A DNA stretch of 41,722 bases from Coriobacteriia bacterium (GTDB taxonomy: Bacteria > Actinomycetota > Coriobacteriia > Anaerosomatales > Anaerosomataceae), in the NCBI GenBank assembly GCA_016933785.1, contig JAFGAG010000010.1, positions 1 through 41,722 on the forward strand. The letters are read 5' to 3'. This document shows positions 26,185 to 34,179 of this stretch, one piece after another. The notes below the pieces were generated by a model. The model saw nothing but the letters and a program-made list of their open reading frames with translations. It made no database searches and was not told the origin of the DNA. How positions within the stretch are numbered: the first letter of the stretch is position 1; each line of letters starts with the position of its first letter. The translations under genes were made by a program, and so were the position numbers.

Positions 26185-26859
26185 GTGGCACATGAGCTCA
26201 CGATCGCACCGTCGATACTCTCGGCGGACTTCACGCGTCTTGCCGAGGCGATCGCGCTCGTAGAAGATGCGGGTGCCGACTTCATCCACGTGGATGTCAT
26301 GGACGGCCACTTCGTCCCCAACCTCACCATCGGCCCGCCGGTCGTCAAGGCGCTCAAGCGCGTGGCGCGCAGGCCGCTCGATGTGCACCTCATGGTCTCG
26401 GACCCGGACCGCACGGCGCAGTGGTACGTGGATGCGGGCGCCGACATCGTGACCATTCATATCGAGGCGGCTGTACATGCGCATCGCACGCTGGCGGCGA
26501 TCCGGGACGGCGGTGCGCAGGCGGGCATCACGCTCAACCCCGGGACACCGGCGTCAGCGCTTGCCGAAGTGCTACCGTACGTCGACCAGGTGCTCGTGAT
26601 GAGCGTGAACCCCGGATTCGCCGCGCAGTCCTTCATCGAGGCATCGGTCGCCAAGGTGGCTGACATCGCACGGATGTGCCGGGAGGCGGGTGTGACTCCT
26701 CGCATCGAGGTCGACGGTGGTATCGACGCCGCCACTGCACCGCGCGTGGTCGCGGCCGGCGCCGACATGCTCGTCGCCGGCAACGCGATCTTCGGTGCCG
26801 ACGATCCCGCGGCAGCACTGAAGGCCCTCAGGAGCAGCGCGCTCTCGCGGATGGTGTAG
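26185..26859 (+). CDS. rpe: Ribulose-phosphate 3-epimerase
   Basis: Interconverts ribulose 5-phosphate and xylulose 5-phosphate. The barrel motifs are I-A-P-S-I-L-S-A-D-F, H-V-D-V-M-D-G-H-F-V-P-N (metal and catalytic residues), V-M-S-V-N-P-G-F-A-A-Q-S-F and E-V-D-G-G-I-D. The GTG at 26185 is preferred because AAGGAG at 26169-26174 sits ten bases upstream; the GTG at 26176 is too close to that site. It lies 51 bp after gpsA and 54 bp before ribE. Confidence 0.95.
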   Translation: MAHELTIAPSILSADFTRLAEAIALVEDAGADFIHVDVMDGHFVPNLTIGPPVVKALKRVARRPLDVHLMVSDPDRTAQWYVDAGADIVTIHIEAAVHAHRTLAAIRDGGAQAGITLNPGTPASALAEVLPYVDQVLVMSVNPGFAAQSFIEASVAKVADIARMCREAGVTPRIEVDGGIDAATAPRVVAAGADMLVAGNAIFGADDPAAALKALRSSALSRMV

Positions 26860-26913
26860 ACTCCGTATCGCGTCCACGACCCCTGTCGTGTGGCCCCGGA
26901 AGGAGCACAGCGG

Positions 26914-27579
26914 ATGTTCACTGGTCTGATCGAGTGCGAGGGTGTCATCACGCGTGCCGACCGGTCTCCCGGCGGTATGCGGATGGAAGTCTACGCTCCC
27001 GAGTTCGGGCGTGACATGCAGATCGGCGACGCGATCGCCGTGAACGGCGTCCGGGTCACCGTCGTCAAGTTCATCCGGGGTGCGTTCCTCGCCGATGTGA
27101 GCCCTGACATGCTCGAGACCTCCACGCTCGGTGCGCTCACACAGGGGCAGAAGGTCAACCTCGAGCGTGCGCTGCGGCTCTCCGACCGGCTGGCGGGACA
27201 TCTGATGAGCGGTGTCGCGGACGGTATCGGCCATCTTGAGCTCCGGCAGCACGCGGGAAAGTTCTCGGTCTACCAGTTCCAGGCGCCGTCGCATGTGATG
27301 CGTTACGTGGTCGAGAACGGGCCGGTGGCGGTCGACGGCGTGTCGCTGATCGTGGCGAAGGTCGCGCCGCAGGGGTTCACCGTGGCCGTCGACCCCCAGA
27401 CCGAATCCGGCACCACGCTCAAGGTCAAGGCGATCGGCGAACCGGTGAATCTCGAAGTGGACATGCTCGCGAAGTACGTCGAGCGCTTCATGGGGGTCCC
27501 TGAGGACGGGGAGCCTGTCCCCGCCGAGCGTCGTGGCCTGGGCGGCCTGTTGCGCGATCTCGCTGACGGCGGGCGCTGA
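26914..27579 (+). CDS. ribE: Riboflavin synthase, alpha subunit (divergent)
   Basis: Dismutates 6,7-dimethyl-8-ribityllumazine to riboflavin. It starts with the diagnostic M-F-T-G-L-I-E and has two lumazine-binding barrels: G-D-A-I-A-V-N-G-V-R-V-T-V in the first, V-A-V-D-G-V-S-L-I-V and N-L-E-V-D-M-L-A-K-Y-V-E-R in the second. Two positions differ from the usual pattern: N-G-V-R-V instead of N-G-V-C-L, and H-L-M-S-G-V-A-D-G where H-L-V-S-G-H-V-D-G is common. ATG 26914 follows GGAAGGAG. No ribD, ribBA or ribH lies nearby. The 54-bp leader is too short for an FMN riboswitch. Confidence 0.85.
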   Translation: MFTGLIECEGVITRADRSPGGMRMEVYAPEFGRDMQIGDAIAVNGVRVTVVKFIRGAFLADVSPDMLETSTLGALTQGQKVNLERALRLSDRLAGHLMSGVADGIGHLELRQHAGKFSVYQFQAPSHVMRYVVENGPVAVDGVSLIVAKVAPQGFTVAVDPQTESGTTLKVKAIGEPVNLEVDMLAKYVERFMGVPEDGEPVPAERRGLGGLLRDLADGGR

Positions 27580-27648
27580 GCGCCAGTCGGCCGTTATGCG
27601 GCTCCTGTCGCGCACGGCGGCCCATGTCCGGAGGGTCGGGAGAGAAGA

Positions 27649-27845
27649 GAACGCCCGGCCACCGTCTCCGGTACCGGGCGTTCCGCGGGGCTATCCAGCG
27701 GGTTCTCGCCACCCTGTGGCTATCAACCATGGATCACCTGACCTGGGTTCATCCCGGAGCGAATCCGGGAGGGAAAGTCACCATAGCAAAGGGTCCGTGG
27801 CCGGACAAGCGACGGTGTGTTCGATTCGACGAACGGTCGTCCGGC
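27649..27845 (+). ncRNA. Hairpin-rich segment in a 359-bp gene gap; structured RNA candidate
   Basis: The gap 27580-27938 lacks a convincing gene. It holds a strong stem-loop 27649-27683 (GAACGCCCGG with CCGGGCGTTC plus an inner ACCG-TCTC-CGGT). A 7-bp hairpin lies at 27752-27770 (TCCCGGA, loop GCGAA, TCCGGGA). A nested pair lies at 27800-27845 (GCCGGAC with GTCCGGC, enclosing GTTCG with CGAAC). GCTAT (27719-27723) also matches ATAGC (27783-27787). None has a U tract. The strand is uncertain and no known riboswitch or RNA family was recognised. A terminator and processing region after ribE is the simplest alternative. Confidence 0.35.
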
Positions 27846-27871
27846 GAGAGCGGGCGGCGGTCTTCCTGCCA

Positions 27872-27900
27872 TTCGGCACGGTTCCTGCGTGCGGTAGGAT
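27872..27900 (+). promoter_or_regulatory. Promoter candidate for the unknown gene at 27939
   Basis: TTCGGC (27872-27877), 17 bp, TAGGAT (27895-27900). The -35 match is weak and the -10 match fair. The expected transcript start near 27907 leaves a 32-base leader before the GTG at 27939. Confidence 0.4.
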
Positions 27901-27938
27901 AGAGTGCCTCTATCCGCCGCTCGGAAAGGACCGCTCCG

Positions 27939-28505
27939 GTGAGCGATCGCACACCCAAAGAGACGGACTTTGCGCGCCCCGTCGACCGCTGGGCGTTGGC
28001 CGAGGCCGTGCCCGACACGATCATCAGCCTTCCCACGCCACGCACCCACGAAGAAGAACGGGTCCGCAGGGAGTTCAGGGGCCGGGTGCGCGCTGCAGGG
28101 GCGACGCTCGGCTTCGAGTCAGGGCCGGAGGGGGTGTGGCGCTCGTCTACCGGCGTCACGATTAGCACGCGTCTGAGCGAACGCCCGGTCACTCCCGCCG
28201 CTGCCGTGCACTTCGTGACGCAGATCGTGCGCGCGGCGCAGGAGGGGAGCGCGCCGCGGGCCGTGCTCTTCGTGGTAGCGCATCCGGAGGCCGCCGTCTC
28301 ATTCACCGTGGCGATCCGGCACTGCGATGTCTACGATCTTGTGCGGACGATAACGGTCGATGACCTCGAACTGCTCGCGGTCCTGGTGGGCGAGGGGCGG
28401 GTCACCCATGAAGATGCCGTCAGCGTGCTTGCCCCCGTCGCGGGGATCGATGCCGGCGCTCTCGTGAACGCCGTGGCTCGCGCATGTGTGCGGGGGAGTG
28501 AGTGA
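27939..28505 (+). CDS. Hypothetical protein upstream of cysteine desulfurase
   Basis: A 188-residue soluble protein not recognised as any family. It has no signal peptide, no membrane segment and only one cysteine pair (H-C-D-V and A-C-V-R). A central region looks like an alpha/beta fold (A-V-L-F-V-V-A-H-P-E-A-A-V-S-F-T-V-A-I). The C-terminal 60 residues (V-D-D-L-E-L-L-A-V-L-V-G to the end) look helical. GTG 27939 is preceded by GGAAAGGA. The stop overlaps the start of the cysteine desulfurase, so it is translated with the tRNA-thiolation genes and might be an accessory factor; that is inference from position only. Confidence 0.75.
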   Translation: MSDRTPKETDFARPVDRWALAEAVPDTIISLPTPRTHEEERVRREFRGRVRAAGATLGFESGPEGVWRSSTGVTISTRLSERPVTPAAAVHFVTQIVRAAQEGSAPRAVLFVVAHPEAAVSFTVAIRHCDVYDLVRTITVDDLELLAVLVGEGRVTHEDAVSVLAPVAGIDAGALVNAVARACVRGSE

Positions 28506-29656
28506 CCGTGACCCGCGTTTACCTGGACTACGCGGCCACCACGCCGGTCGACCCGGCCGTCGCTGACGTGATGCGCGCGGCGCTGCTCGCATTTCCGGGC
28601 AACCCGAGTTCGCTCTACGAAGAGGGGCGTGCGGCACGCAGCGCGCTCGAGGGCGCACGGAGCGACATCGCACGGCGCATCGGCGCGCACCCCGAGGAGA
28701 TCGTGTTCTGCGGCTCGGGAACCGAGTCCGATGTCGCAGCGGTCCTCGGCATCGCCCGGCAGGCCGCGGCGACGGGCCGGAGCCGCCACGTCGTGATCAG
28801 CGCGTTCGAACACCATGCGGTCCTCGAGGCTGCGGTGGTCCTCGAGCGCGAAGGGTTCGAGGTCGAGCGGGTCGGCCCCGACAACACAGGCCGGATCGAC
28901 CCGGAGGCGGTCGGCCAGGCGCTCAACGACCGCACTGCGCTCGTGTCGATCATGCACGCCAACAACGAGATCGGTACCGTGCAGGACGTCTCGGCGATCG
29001 CGCACCTCGCGCACGCACGCGGCGCGTACGTGCACACCGATGCGGCACAGTCGCTCGGCAAGCTCGACATCGATGTCGACGCGCTGGGCGTTGACGCGCT
29101 GTCGGCCGCCGGTCACAAGATCTACGCGCCCAAGGGCACGGGCATACTCTTCCTGCGCAGCGGCACGCCGTTCGAGCCGCTGCTACGGGGCGGCGGGCAG
29201 GAGTCCGGACGCAGAAGCGGCACCGAGAGCGTCGCAGGCGCGATCGCCCTGGCCCGCGCGCTCGAGTTGATGGACGACGAGCGCCCCGACGGGATGACGC
29301 GGCTGGGCGTGCTCCGGGATTCGATCGAACGCGGGCTTTCGGCGACCGCGTCTCCGGTGGTCGTGCACGGAGCCGGGGCGCAGCGCCTGCCACACCTCAG
29401 CAACATCGGGATACCAGGCTGTGAGGGCGGCTCGCTGCTCATGCTCCTGGACGAGGCCGGCTTCTCGGTCTCGGCCGGAAGCGCGTGCGCATCGGGAAGC
29501 GGTCGTGCGAGCCACGTCCTGCAGGCGATCGGGGCGGGGCGTGATCCGCATGAGGCTTCGCTCAGGGTGACCGTGGGGCGCTGGACCAGCACCGCGGACG
29601 TGGAGCGGTTCGTCGACGCGGCGGCACACGCGATCGCGCGGCTGCGTGGCCGATGA
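28502..29656 (+). CDS. Cysteine desulfurase (NifS/IscS family)
   Basis: PLP enzyme that takes sulfur from cysteine and holds it as a persulfide. The N-terminus Y-L-D-Y-A-A-T-T-P-V is the family start. The PLP lysine lies in S-A-A-G-H-K-I-Y-A-P-K-G-T-G (near residue 206), and the sulfur-carrying cysteine is C329 in G-S-A-C-A-S-G-S. G-G-G-Q-E-S-G-R-R-S-G-T-E-S is the conserved active-site loop. The 384-residue length is normal. GTG starts inside the stop of the preceding unknown gene and the stop overlaps mnmA. This suggests a dedicated sulfur donor for tRNA 2-thiouridine, like the YrvO-MnmA pair of Bacillus. Confidence 0.93.
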   Translation: MTVTRVYLDYAATTPVDPAVADVMRAALLAFPGNPSSLYEEGRAARSALEGARSDIARRIGAHPEEIVFCGSGTESDVAAVLGIARQAAATGRSRHVVISAFEHHAVLEAAVVLEREGFEVERVGPDNTGRIDPEAVGQALNDRTALVSIMHANNEIGTVQDVSAIAHLAHARGAYVHTDAAQSLGKLDIDVDALGVDALSAAGHKIYAPKGTGILFLRSGTPFEPLLRGGGQESGRRSGTESVAGAIALARALELMDDERPDGMTRLGVLRDSIERGLSATASPVVVHGAGAQRLPHLSNIGIPGCEGGSLLMLLDEAGFSVSAGSACASGSGRASHVLQAIGAGRDPHEASLRVTVGRWTSTADVERFVDAAAHAIARLRGR

Positions 29657-30678
29657 GCGGCGATCGAGTCTGGGTGGCACTTTCGGGCGGTGTGGACTCC
29701 GCCGTCGCCGCGGCATACGCGCTGGAGGGTGCGACTGAGGTCACAGGGGTCACGCTCGACTTCGGGATCGACGGGCATTCGTTGGAGGCCGCTGCCGAGG
29801 TGGCCGCATCGCTGGGTATCCCGCACCGCGTGATCGACGTGCGGGCCGCATTCGAAGATCACGTGATCGGTCCGTTCGTGCGGGCATACGCCGAAGGCAG
29901 CACTCCCAACCCGTGCATCGTCTGCAATGAGCACATCAAGTTGGGTTTGCTGCTTGCGACGGCCCGCGCTGAGGGTGCGGATCGGCTGGTCACGGGACAC
30001 TACGCACGTATCGTCCGGACGCCGGGCGGACTGGCGATCGCGCGCGCGACAGACGCGTTCAAGGACCAGTCGTACTTCCTGTACCGCGTCGATGCGAACT
30101 CGCTGGAGTACATCGACTTCCCTCTCGGCACGTTCTCCAAGGGCGAGGTCCGAGCCCGGGCGGCCCGGCTCGGCCTACCGGCGGCCGAACGTGCGGACAG
30201 CCAGGACGTCTGCTTCCTCGCCGGCACGACGGCGGGGGCGTTCGTGTCCGCGCGTATGCCGGAGGCATGTGTGCCCGGTCCGATCGTGGATGCAGAAGGG
30301 CGGCGGATCGGGACGCATCAGGGGGTCTGTCACTACACCGTGGGCCAGCGCAAGGGACTTCCGGGAGGTCGGGGACCGCTGTTCGTGAGCGAGGTCGATC
30401 CCGTGCACGACACGGTGCGCGCCGGGAGTCGCGCCGAATGCGAGACCACGCAGGTCGTGGCGCTTGATGCGGTGTGGGGCGGGGCGGACGAGGGCGGGGC
30501 GCAGGTGTGCGTGCGCGCCCGGAGCGCGGCCGTCCCGGCCCGCGTGGTACGCTCGGGTCCACGGCTCGACATCACGCTCGACGAGGCGGTATGCGCGGCA
30601 CCGGGCCAGGCTGCGGTGTGCTATGACGGGGACGTCGTCGTCGGTGGCGGCATGATCGTGAAGGAGCGCATCGGGTGA
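29653..30678 (+). CDS. mnmA: tRNA-specific 2-thiouridylase
   Basis: Places sulfur on uridine 34 of tRNA-Lys, -Glu and -Gln. The PP-loop motif A-L-S-G-G-V-D-S is near residues 9-16. The catalytic cysteines are in N-P-C-I-V-C-N-E-H-I-K (C88, C91) and D-S-Q-D-V-C-F-L-A-G (C187). G-H-Y-A-R-I and K-D-Q-S-Y-F-L-Y are further signatures. The length of 341 is slightly short, mainly in the C-terminal beta domain. ATG overlaps the cysteine desulfurase stop. Confidence 0.96.
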   Translation: MSGDRVWVALSGGVDSAVAAAYALEGATEVTGVTLDFGIDGHSLEAAAEVAASLGIPHRVIDVRAAFEDHVIGPFVRAYAEGSTPNPCIVCNEHIKLGLLLATARAEGADRLVTGHYARIVRTPGGLAIARATDAFKDQSYFLYRVDANSLEYIDFPLGTFSKGEVRARAARLGLPAAERADSQDVCFLAGTTAGAFVSARMPEACVPGPIVDAEGRRIGTHQGVCHYTVGQRKGLPGGRGPLFVSEVDPVHDTVRAGSRAECETTQVVALDAVWGGADEGGAQVCVRARSAAVPARVVRSGPRLDITLDEAVCAAPGQAAVCYDGDVVVGGGMIVKERIG

Positions 30679-31496
30679 TCGACTGTCACGTGCACACATG
30701 GCGGTGCAGGCATGCCACCGGCACGCCTGTCGAGTACGTCCGTGCCGCCGCGGAGCGGGGCATCTCGGTTCTCACGTTCACCGAGCATCTGCCCCTCGCG
30801 CCGGATCTCGCGGACCGTGTGCCCGGGGCGGCCCGATACGCGATGCCCGAATCCGAGTTGCCCCTCTACATCGCCGAGATCGCCGAGGCGGCCACGCTCG
30901 GGAGTTCGCTCGGCGTCGAGGTGCTGTGCGGTATCGAGGTCGACGCGGTGCCGATCGCGCGCCCGTACGCGCGGGAGATGCTCGCGCAGCACAGCTTCGA
31001 CGTGGTGCTCGGTTCGGTGCACTTCATCGATGACTGGGCCTTCGACGACCCTTCCCTGCGCGACGGCTACGACGTGTGGAGCCCCGACGCGCTCTGGGAG
31101 CGGTACTTCGGTGATGTGCTCGATGCGGCGCGAGCCGGACTCGCCGACGTCATGGCGCACGTGGATCTCGTCAAGAAGTTCGGCGTGTGGCCCTCGGGAC
31201 CTGCGGACGGCATGTACCGCGAGACCGCGTCTGCGCTCGCGGAGGCCGGGGTGGCGGTCGAGGTCAACACCGCCGGGCTCCGGAAGCCGTGCCAGGAGAT
31301 ATATCCGGGCGCTGCGCTACTGCGGGCGCTTCGGGAGGCGGGTGTTCCCGTGACGATCGGGTCGGATGCCCATACGCCCGACGAGGTCGGTGCGGGCGGT
31401 GCAGAAGCGCTTGCGGCGCTCGGGGACGCGGGATTCCGCTCGGTCGTCGTGTTCAGCGGGCGCGAGATGCGGGAGGTGCGTCTCGATGAGCTCTGA
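30675..31496 (+). CDS. hisJ: Histidinol-phosphatase, PHP family
   Basis: PHP-type phosphoesterase, probably removing phosphate from histidinol phosphate. Metal ligands appear in D-C-H-V-H-T-W (H4, H6), F-T-E-H-L-P-L, E-V-D (after L-C-G-I), G-S-V-H-F-I-D-D, M-A-H-V-D-L-V-K and G-S-D-A-H. The 273-residue size fits HisJ/HisK. GTG overlaps the mnmA stop. hisC is 15 kb upstream, so the histidine genes are scattered; other PHP phosphatases cannot be excluded by motifs alone. Confidence 0.85.
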   Translation: MIDCHVHTWRCRHATGTPVEYVRAAAERGISVLTFTEHLPLAPDLADRVPGAARYAMPESELPLYIAEIAEAATLGSSLGVEVLCGIEVDAVPIARPYAREMLAQHSFDVVLGSVHFIDDWAFDDPSLRDGYDVWSPDALWERYFGDVLDAARAGLADVMAHVDLVKKFGVWPSGPADGMYRETASALAEAGVAVEVNTAGLRKPCQEIYPGAALLRALREAGVPVTIGSDAHTPDEVGAGGAEALAALGDAGFRSVVVFSGREMREVRLDEL

Positions 31497-32604
31497 GCAC
31501 ACGCTCGAGGTGCGTGACATCGTCACTGCGCTCGAAACCGCGTTCCCGTCCCGTTTTGCCGAGGAATGGGATCGCGTCGGGTTGATCGCGGGTGCACCGG
31601 AGACCGTGGTCACGGGCGTGCTCGTGACGCTCGACGCCACCGCGGAAGCGGTCGGCCGGGCGCAGCGGGCCGGCGCGAACCTCCTGGTGACGCACCACCC
31701 GCCGTTCCTCGAGATGCCCGAGCGCGTGGAGCACGGTCCGGGGCCTGCCGGGACACTGGCCGCCGCACTCTCCTCAGGCGTGGCCGTGGCAAGCTTCCAT
31801 ACCAGCCTGGATCGCGCACCCGCGGGAGCGGACGCGCTGTGTGATGTCCTCGGTCTCTCCATCATCGGACCGCTCGAGAGTGGTTCGGAACCGGTCAGCG
31901 TCATCATCGTCTACGTGCCGGAAGACGCCGTGGGGCGGGTCCGCGCGGCCATGGCGGCTGCGGGCGCCGGCCGGATCGGCGCGTACGAGGGCTGCTCGTT
32001 CGAGAATCCAGGCATCGGCCGTTTCGCCGCTCTCGGCGGCGCGGATCCGGTGGTCCGCGATGTGGGGGAGGGTGTCGGCGAGGTGAGGATCGAGATGGTC
32101 GCGCCCCGTCCGGCCACCGGTCGTGTGCTGGCAGCGGCACGCGACGCGCACCCGTACGAGGAGCCGGTCGTGCTCGCCACCGAGGCGCAACGGGCACGAG
32201 GTGTCGCCCGTCTGGGGCGGGTCTGCTCCTACGGGGGTGCCGATGTCGGCTCGCTCGCTGCACACGTGGGCGCTCGGCTCGGCGTCCGGCCGCGGATCTG
32301 GGGTGACCTCACGGGTCCGGCTGCACGTGTGGCCATTGCGGGCGGCTCGGCAGGCTCGCTCCTCGGCGACGCGCGGGCGGCAGCGGATGTACTGGTAGCG
32401 GGGGAGGTGCGCTATCATGACGCCCTGGACGCCGCGGCGCGTGGCCTGGCGATCATCGAGGTCGGCCACGACGCATCGGAATGGCCGCTCGTGCGTGTGC
32501 TGGCCGAGGAAGTCAGGCGATACGCCGGCCCTGATCTGCCCGTGATCGCAGAGACGCCACGCCTCGCGTGGCAGACGCTGGAGGATGCGCATGACCGAGG
32601 GTGA
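31486..32604 (+). CDS. Nif3-like dinuclear metal protein (DUF34)
   Basis: A 372-residue member of the Nif3/YqfO family, annotated in databases as GTP cyclohydrolase type 2-like without firm biochemical proof. Metal-binding motifs flank the ends: V-T-H-H-P-P-F-L and H-T-S-L-D in the first third, and G-E-V-R-Y-H-D and E-V-G-H-D-A-S-E near the C-terminus. The inserted middle part (about residues 125-240) is the YqfO/CutA-like domain found in the long form. The ATG at 31486 lies inside the hisJ end with GGGAGG upstream. In Gram-positives this gene is often followed by the coiled-coil zinc-ribbon gene, as here. Confidence 0.9.
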   Translation: MSSEHTLEVRDIVTALETAFPSRFAEEWDRVGLIAGAPETVVTGVLVTLDATAEAVGRAQRAGANLLVTHHPPFLEMPERVEHGPGPAGTLAAALSSGVAVASFHTSLDRAPAGADALCDVLGLSIIGPLESGSEPVSVIIVYVPEDAVGRVRAAMAAAGAGRIGAYEGCSFENPGIGRFAALGGADPVVRDVGEGVGEVRIEMVAPRPATGRVLAAARDAHPYEEPVVLATEAQRARGVARLGRVCSYGGADVGSLAAHVGARLGVRPRIWGDLTGPAARVAIAGGSAGSLLGDARAAADVLVAGEVRYHDALDAAARGLAIIEVGHDASEWPLVRVLAEEVRRYAGPDLPVIAETPRLAWQTLEDAHDRG

Positions 32605-33313
32605 GATGCTCATCGCGTTGATGGAGCAGGACCGAACACTCGACCGGGCCATCAAGACGCTCGATGAGCTGCCCGAGAAGCAGGCGATCCTGAAGTTGCG
32701 CCACCGGCTCAAGGAGATCGAGGGTGTGGCCGACAAGGCCCGAGCCTACCTGAAGAGTGCGAACGCGATGGTCGCCCGCGCGGCCGACGAGGTCGCCACG
32801 GTCCAGGCCAAGATCGATGCCGAGCAGGCCAAGGTGCTCTCGGGCAGGGTCACCGATCCCAAGGAGCTCCAGAACCTGACGCGTGAGATCGACTCGCTCG
32901 CCCGGCGGAAGGACCAGCTCGAACGCGAGGAGCTGAACCTGATGGAGAAGGCCGAGGCAGGTGAGGCACAGGTGGCGCGGATCGAAGCCACGCTTGCGGA
33001 GGGCCGCGCCCGGGAGGCCTCGCTCATCGAGGAGTTCAAGGCGCACGGTGGAGAGATGCAGACCGAGATCGCCCGGTTGAAGGCAGGCCGCGAGGCGATG
33101 GCCGCCAGGTTCGACCCGCGGTTGCTCGCCCGGTACGAGAGACTCAGGGAGACCAAGCGCGGCGTGGCGGTCGGCATCTTGCAGGGCGCGCTCTGCAGCG
33201 CTTGCAGGACCGAGATCCCGGCAGGCCAGTGCCAGGTGCTCCTGGCCGGTCCCGAGGTCGGAGAATGCCCCAACTGCAAGCGGATGATCATCGTCCGCCC
33301 GGAGGGCTCGTGA
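32591..33313 (+). CDS. Coiled-coil protein with C4 zinc ribbon
   Basis: A 240-residue protein: a long charged coiled coil (residues ~10-170) followed by a C-terminal zinc ribbon of four cysteines, C-S-A-C and C-P-N-C. A fifth cysteine is in G-Q-C-Q-V. It resembles the widespread CT398/zf-RING_7 family. Helical-hairpin proteins of this kind are thought to contact nucleic acid or other proteins; the function is unknown. ATG 32591 is preferred to ATG 32585 because GGAGG at 32580-32584 sits six bases before it. It overlaps the Nif3 gene by 14 bp and the RNase H gene by 4 bp, so the three are coupled. Confidence 0.9.
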   Translation: MTEGEMLIALMEQDRTLDRAIKTLDELPEKQAILKLRHRLKEIEGVADKARAYLKSANAMVARAADEVATVQAKIDAEQAKVLSGRVTDPKELQNLTREIDSLARRKDQLEREELNLMEKAEAGEAQVARIEATLAEGRAREASLIEEFKAHGGEMQTEIARLKAGREAMAARFDPRLLARYERLRETKRGVAVGILQGALCSACRTEIPAGQCQVLLAGPEVGECPNCKRMIIVRPEGS

Positions 33314-33780
33314 GCGGGGTCTGGACGGTCAACAGCGACGGCGGCTCGCGGGGCAATCCCGGGCCCGGTGCGGCCGGGATCGTCGTGCGCGACGCGTCCG
33401 GCCAGATCGTCGCGCGTGGTGGGAGTTACCTCGGCGAGGTCACCAACAACGTCGCCGAGTACGAGGGCGTCCTGTGGGGGATGCGCGCCGCACGGGCCCT
33501 CGGTGCGGAGTCGGTGCGGATGCGTGCCGATAGCGAACTCGTCGTTAAGCAGATGCGTGGCGAGTATCGTGTCAAGAACGAAGGGCTCAAGCCGCTGTTC
33601 CTGCAGGCGCAGGCGCTCGTACGCGCGTTCGCGCACGTGGAGTTCGAGCACGTGCGCCGCGAGGCGAACGTCGAGGCGGACGCCCTGGCGAACGAGGCCA
33701 TGGATGCGCGGAGCGACGTGGGCGACGCGCCTGAGGCGCCTGGTGCGTGCACGGGCACGCTCTTCGGCCGGGAGGTCTAG
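33310..33780 (+). CDS. RNase H-like protein (RNase HI family)
   Basis: A 156-residue RNase H fold. The acidic catalytic set is visible: Asp in N-S-D-G-G-S-R-G-N-P-G, Glu in N-N-V-A-E-Y-E-G, Asp in R-A-D-S-E-L-V-V, and a final Asp in V-E-A-D-A-L-A-N. This matches the short actinobacterial/clostridial RNase HI type, which cuts RNA in RNA-DNA hybrids. It lacks the basic handle region of the E. coli enzyme. About 20 extra residues (to G-R-E-V) follow the fold. GTG overlaps the zinc-ribbon stop, with GGAGGG upstream. The neighbour's zinc ribbon may act in the same process, an inference from coupling. Confidence 0.9.
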   Translation: MSGVWTVNSDGGSRGNPGPGAAGIVVRDASGQIVARGGSYLGEVTNNVAEYEGVLWGMRAARALGAESVRMRADSELVVKQMRGEYRVKNEGLKPLFLQAQALVRAFAHVEFEHVRREANVEADALANEAMDARSDVGDAPEAPGACTGTLFGREV

Positions 33781-33782
33781 CG

Positions 33783-34154
33783 ATGTACGACCTGATGATC
33801 CGCGGACACTTCGACGCTGCGCATGCGCTCCACGGCTACCCGGGCGAGTGCTGCAAGCTCCACGGCCACACCTGGGACATCGAAGTCGTCGTACGCGGAT
33901 CCGAGCTCGACGAGGTGGGCATCGTCTACGACTTCAAGACGCTCAAGGCCGACCTGGCCGGGGTGCTCGAACCTCTCGATCACGCGTATCTCAACGATGT
34001 GCCGCCGTTCAACGAGCTGAACCCGACGGCGGAGAACCTCTCGCGGTTCATCTTCGAGTCGCTTGCCGAGACGGTGGGAGAGGCCGTGACGGTCGTGGAG
34101 GTCGCCGTGTGGGAGTCGCCGATCGCCAAGATCACCTATCGGCCCGAGGTGTAG
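33783..34154 (+). CDS. queD: 6-carboxy-5,6,7,8-tetrahydropterin synthase (QueD / PTPS family)
   Basis: A 123-residue PTPS-family enzyme. The zinc histidines are in H-F-D-A-A-H-A-L and K-L-H-G-H-T-W. The catalytic cysteine is in E-C-C-K-L-H-G-H, and the C-terminal glutamate in V-W-E-S-P. QueD makes the second intermediate of queuosine synthesis from dihydroneopterin triphosphate; related enzymes serve folate or biopterin synthesis. No queC, queE or queF lies in the window, so the pathway is inferred from family alone. ATG 33783 follows GGAGG. Confidence 0.9.
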   Translation: MYDLMIRGHFDAAHALHGYPGECCKLHGHTWDIEVVVRGSELDEVGIVYDFKTLKADLAGVLEPLDHAYLNDVPPFNELNPTAENLSRFIFESLAETVGEAVTVVEVAVWESPIAKITYRPEV

Positions 34155-34179
34155 TCTCCGGACGCGAGGATGGTCCTGG

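Noticed and set aside
24619-26484. A 621-codon minus-strand open frame over plsY, gpsA and rpe
   Set aside because: Overlaps three certain genes and has the composition of a codon-position mirror.
26860-26913. FMN riboswitch before ribE
   Set aside because: The gap is 54 bp and contains none of the conserved FMN aptamer segments.
27721-27800. c-di-AMP (ydaO) or c-di-GMP-I riboswitch in the ribE gap
   Set aside because: Short resemblances such as GCGAATCC and GCAAAGG occur, but the conserved core segments are missing or out of order.
27624-27902. A 92-codon plus-strand open frame after ribE
   Set aside because: Low-complexity, basic, no recognisable motif, and it runs through the hairpins of the gap.
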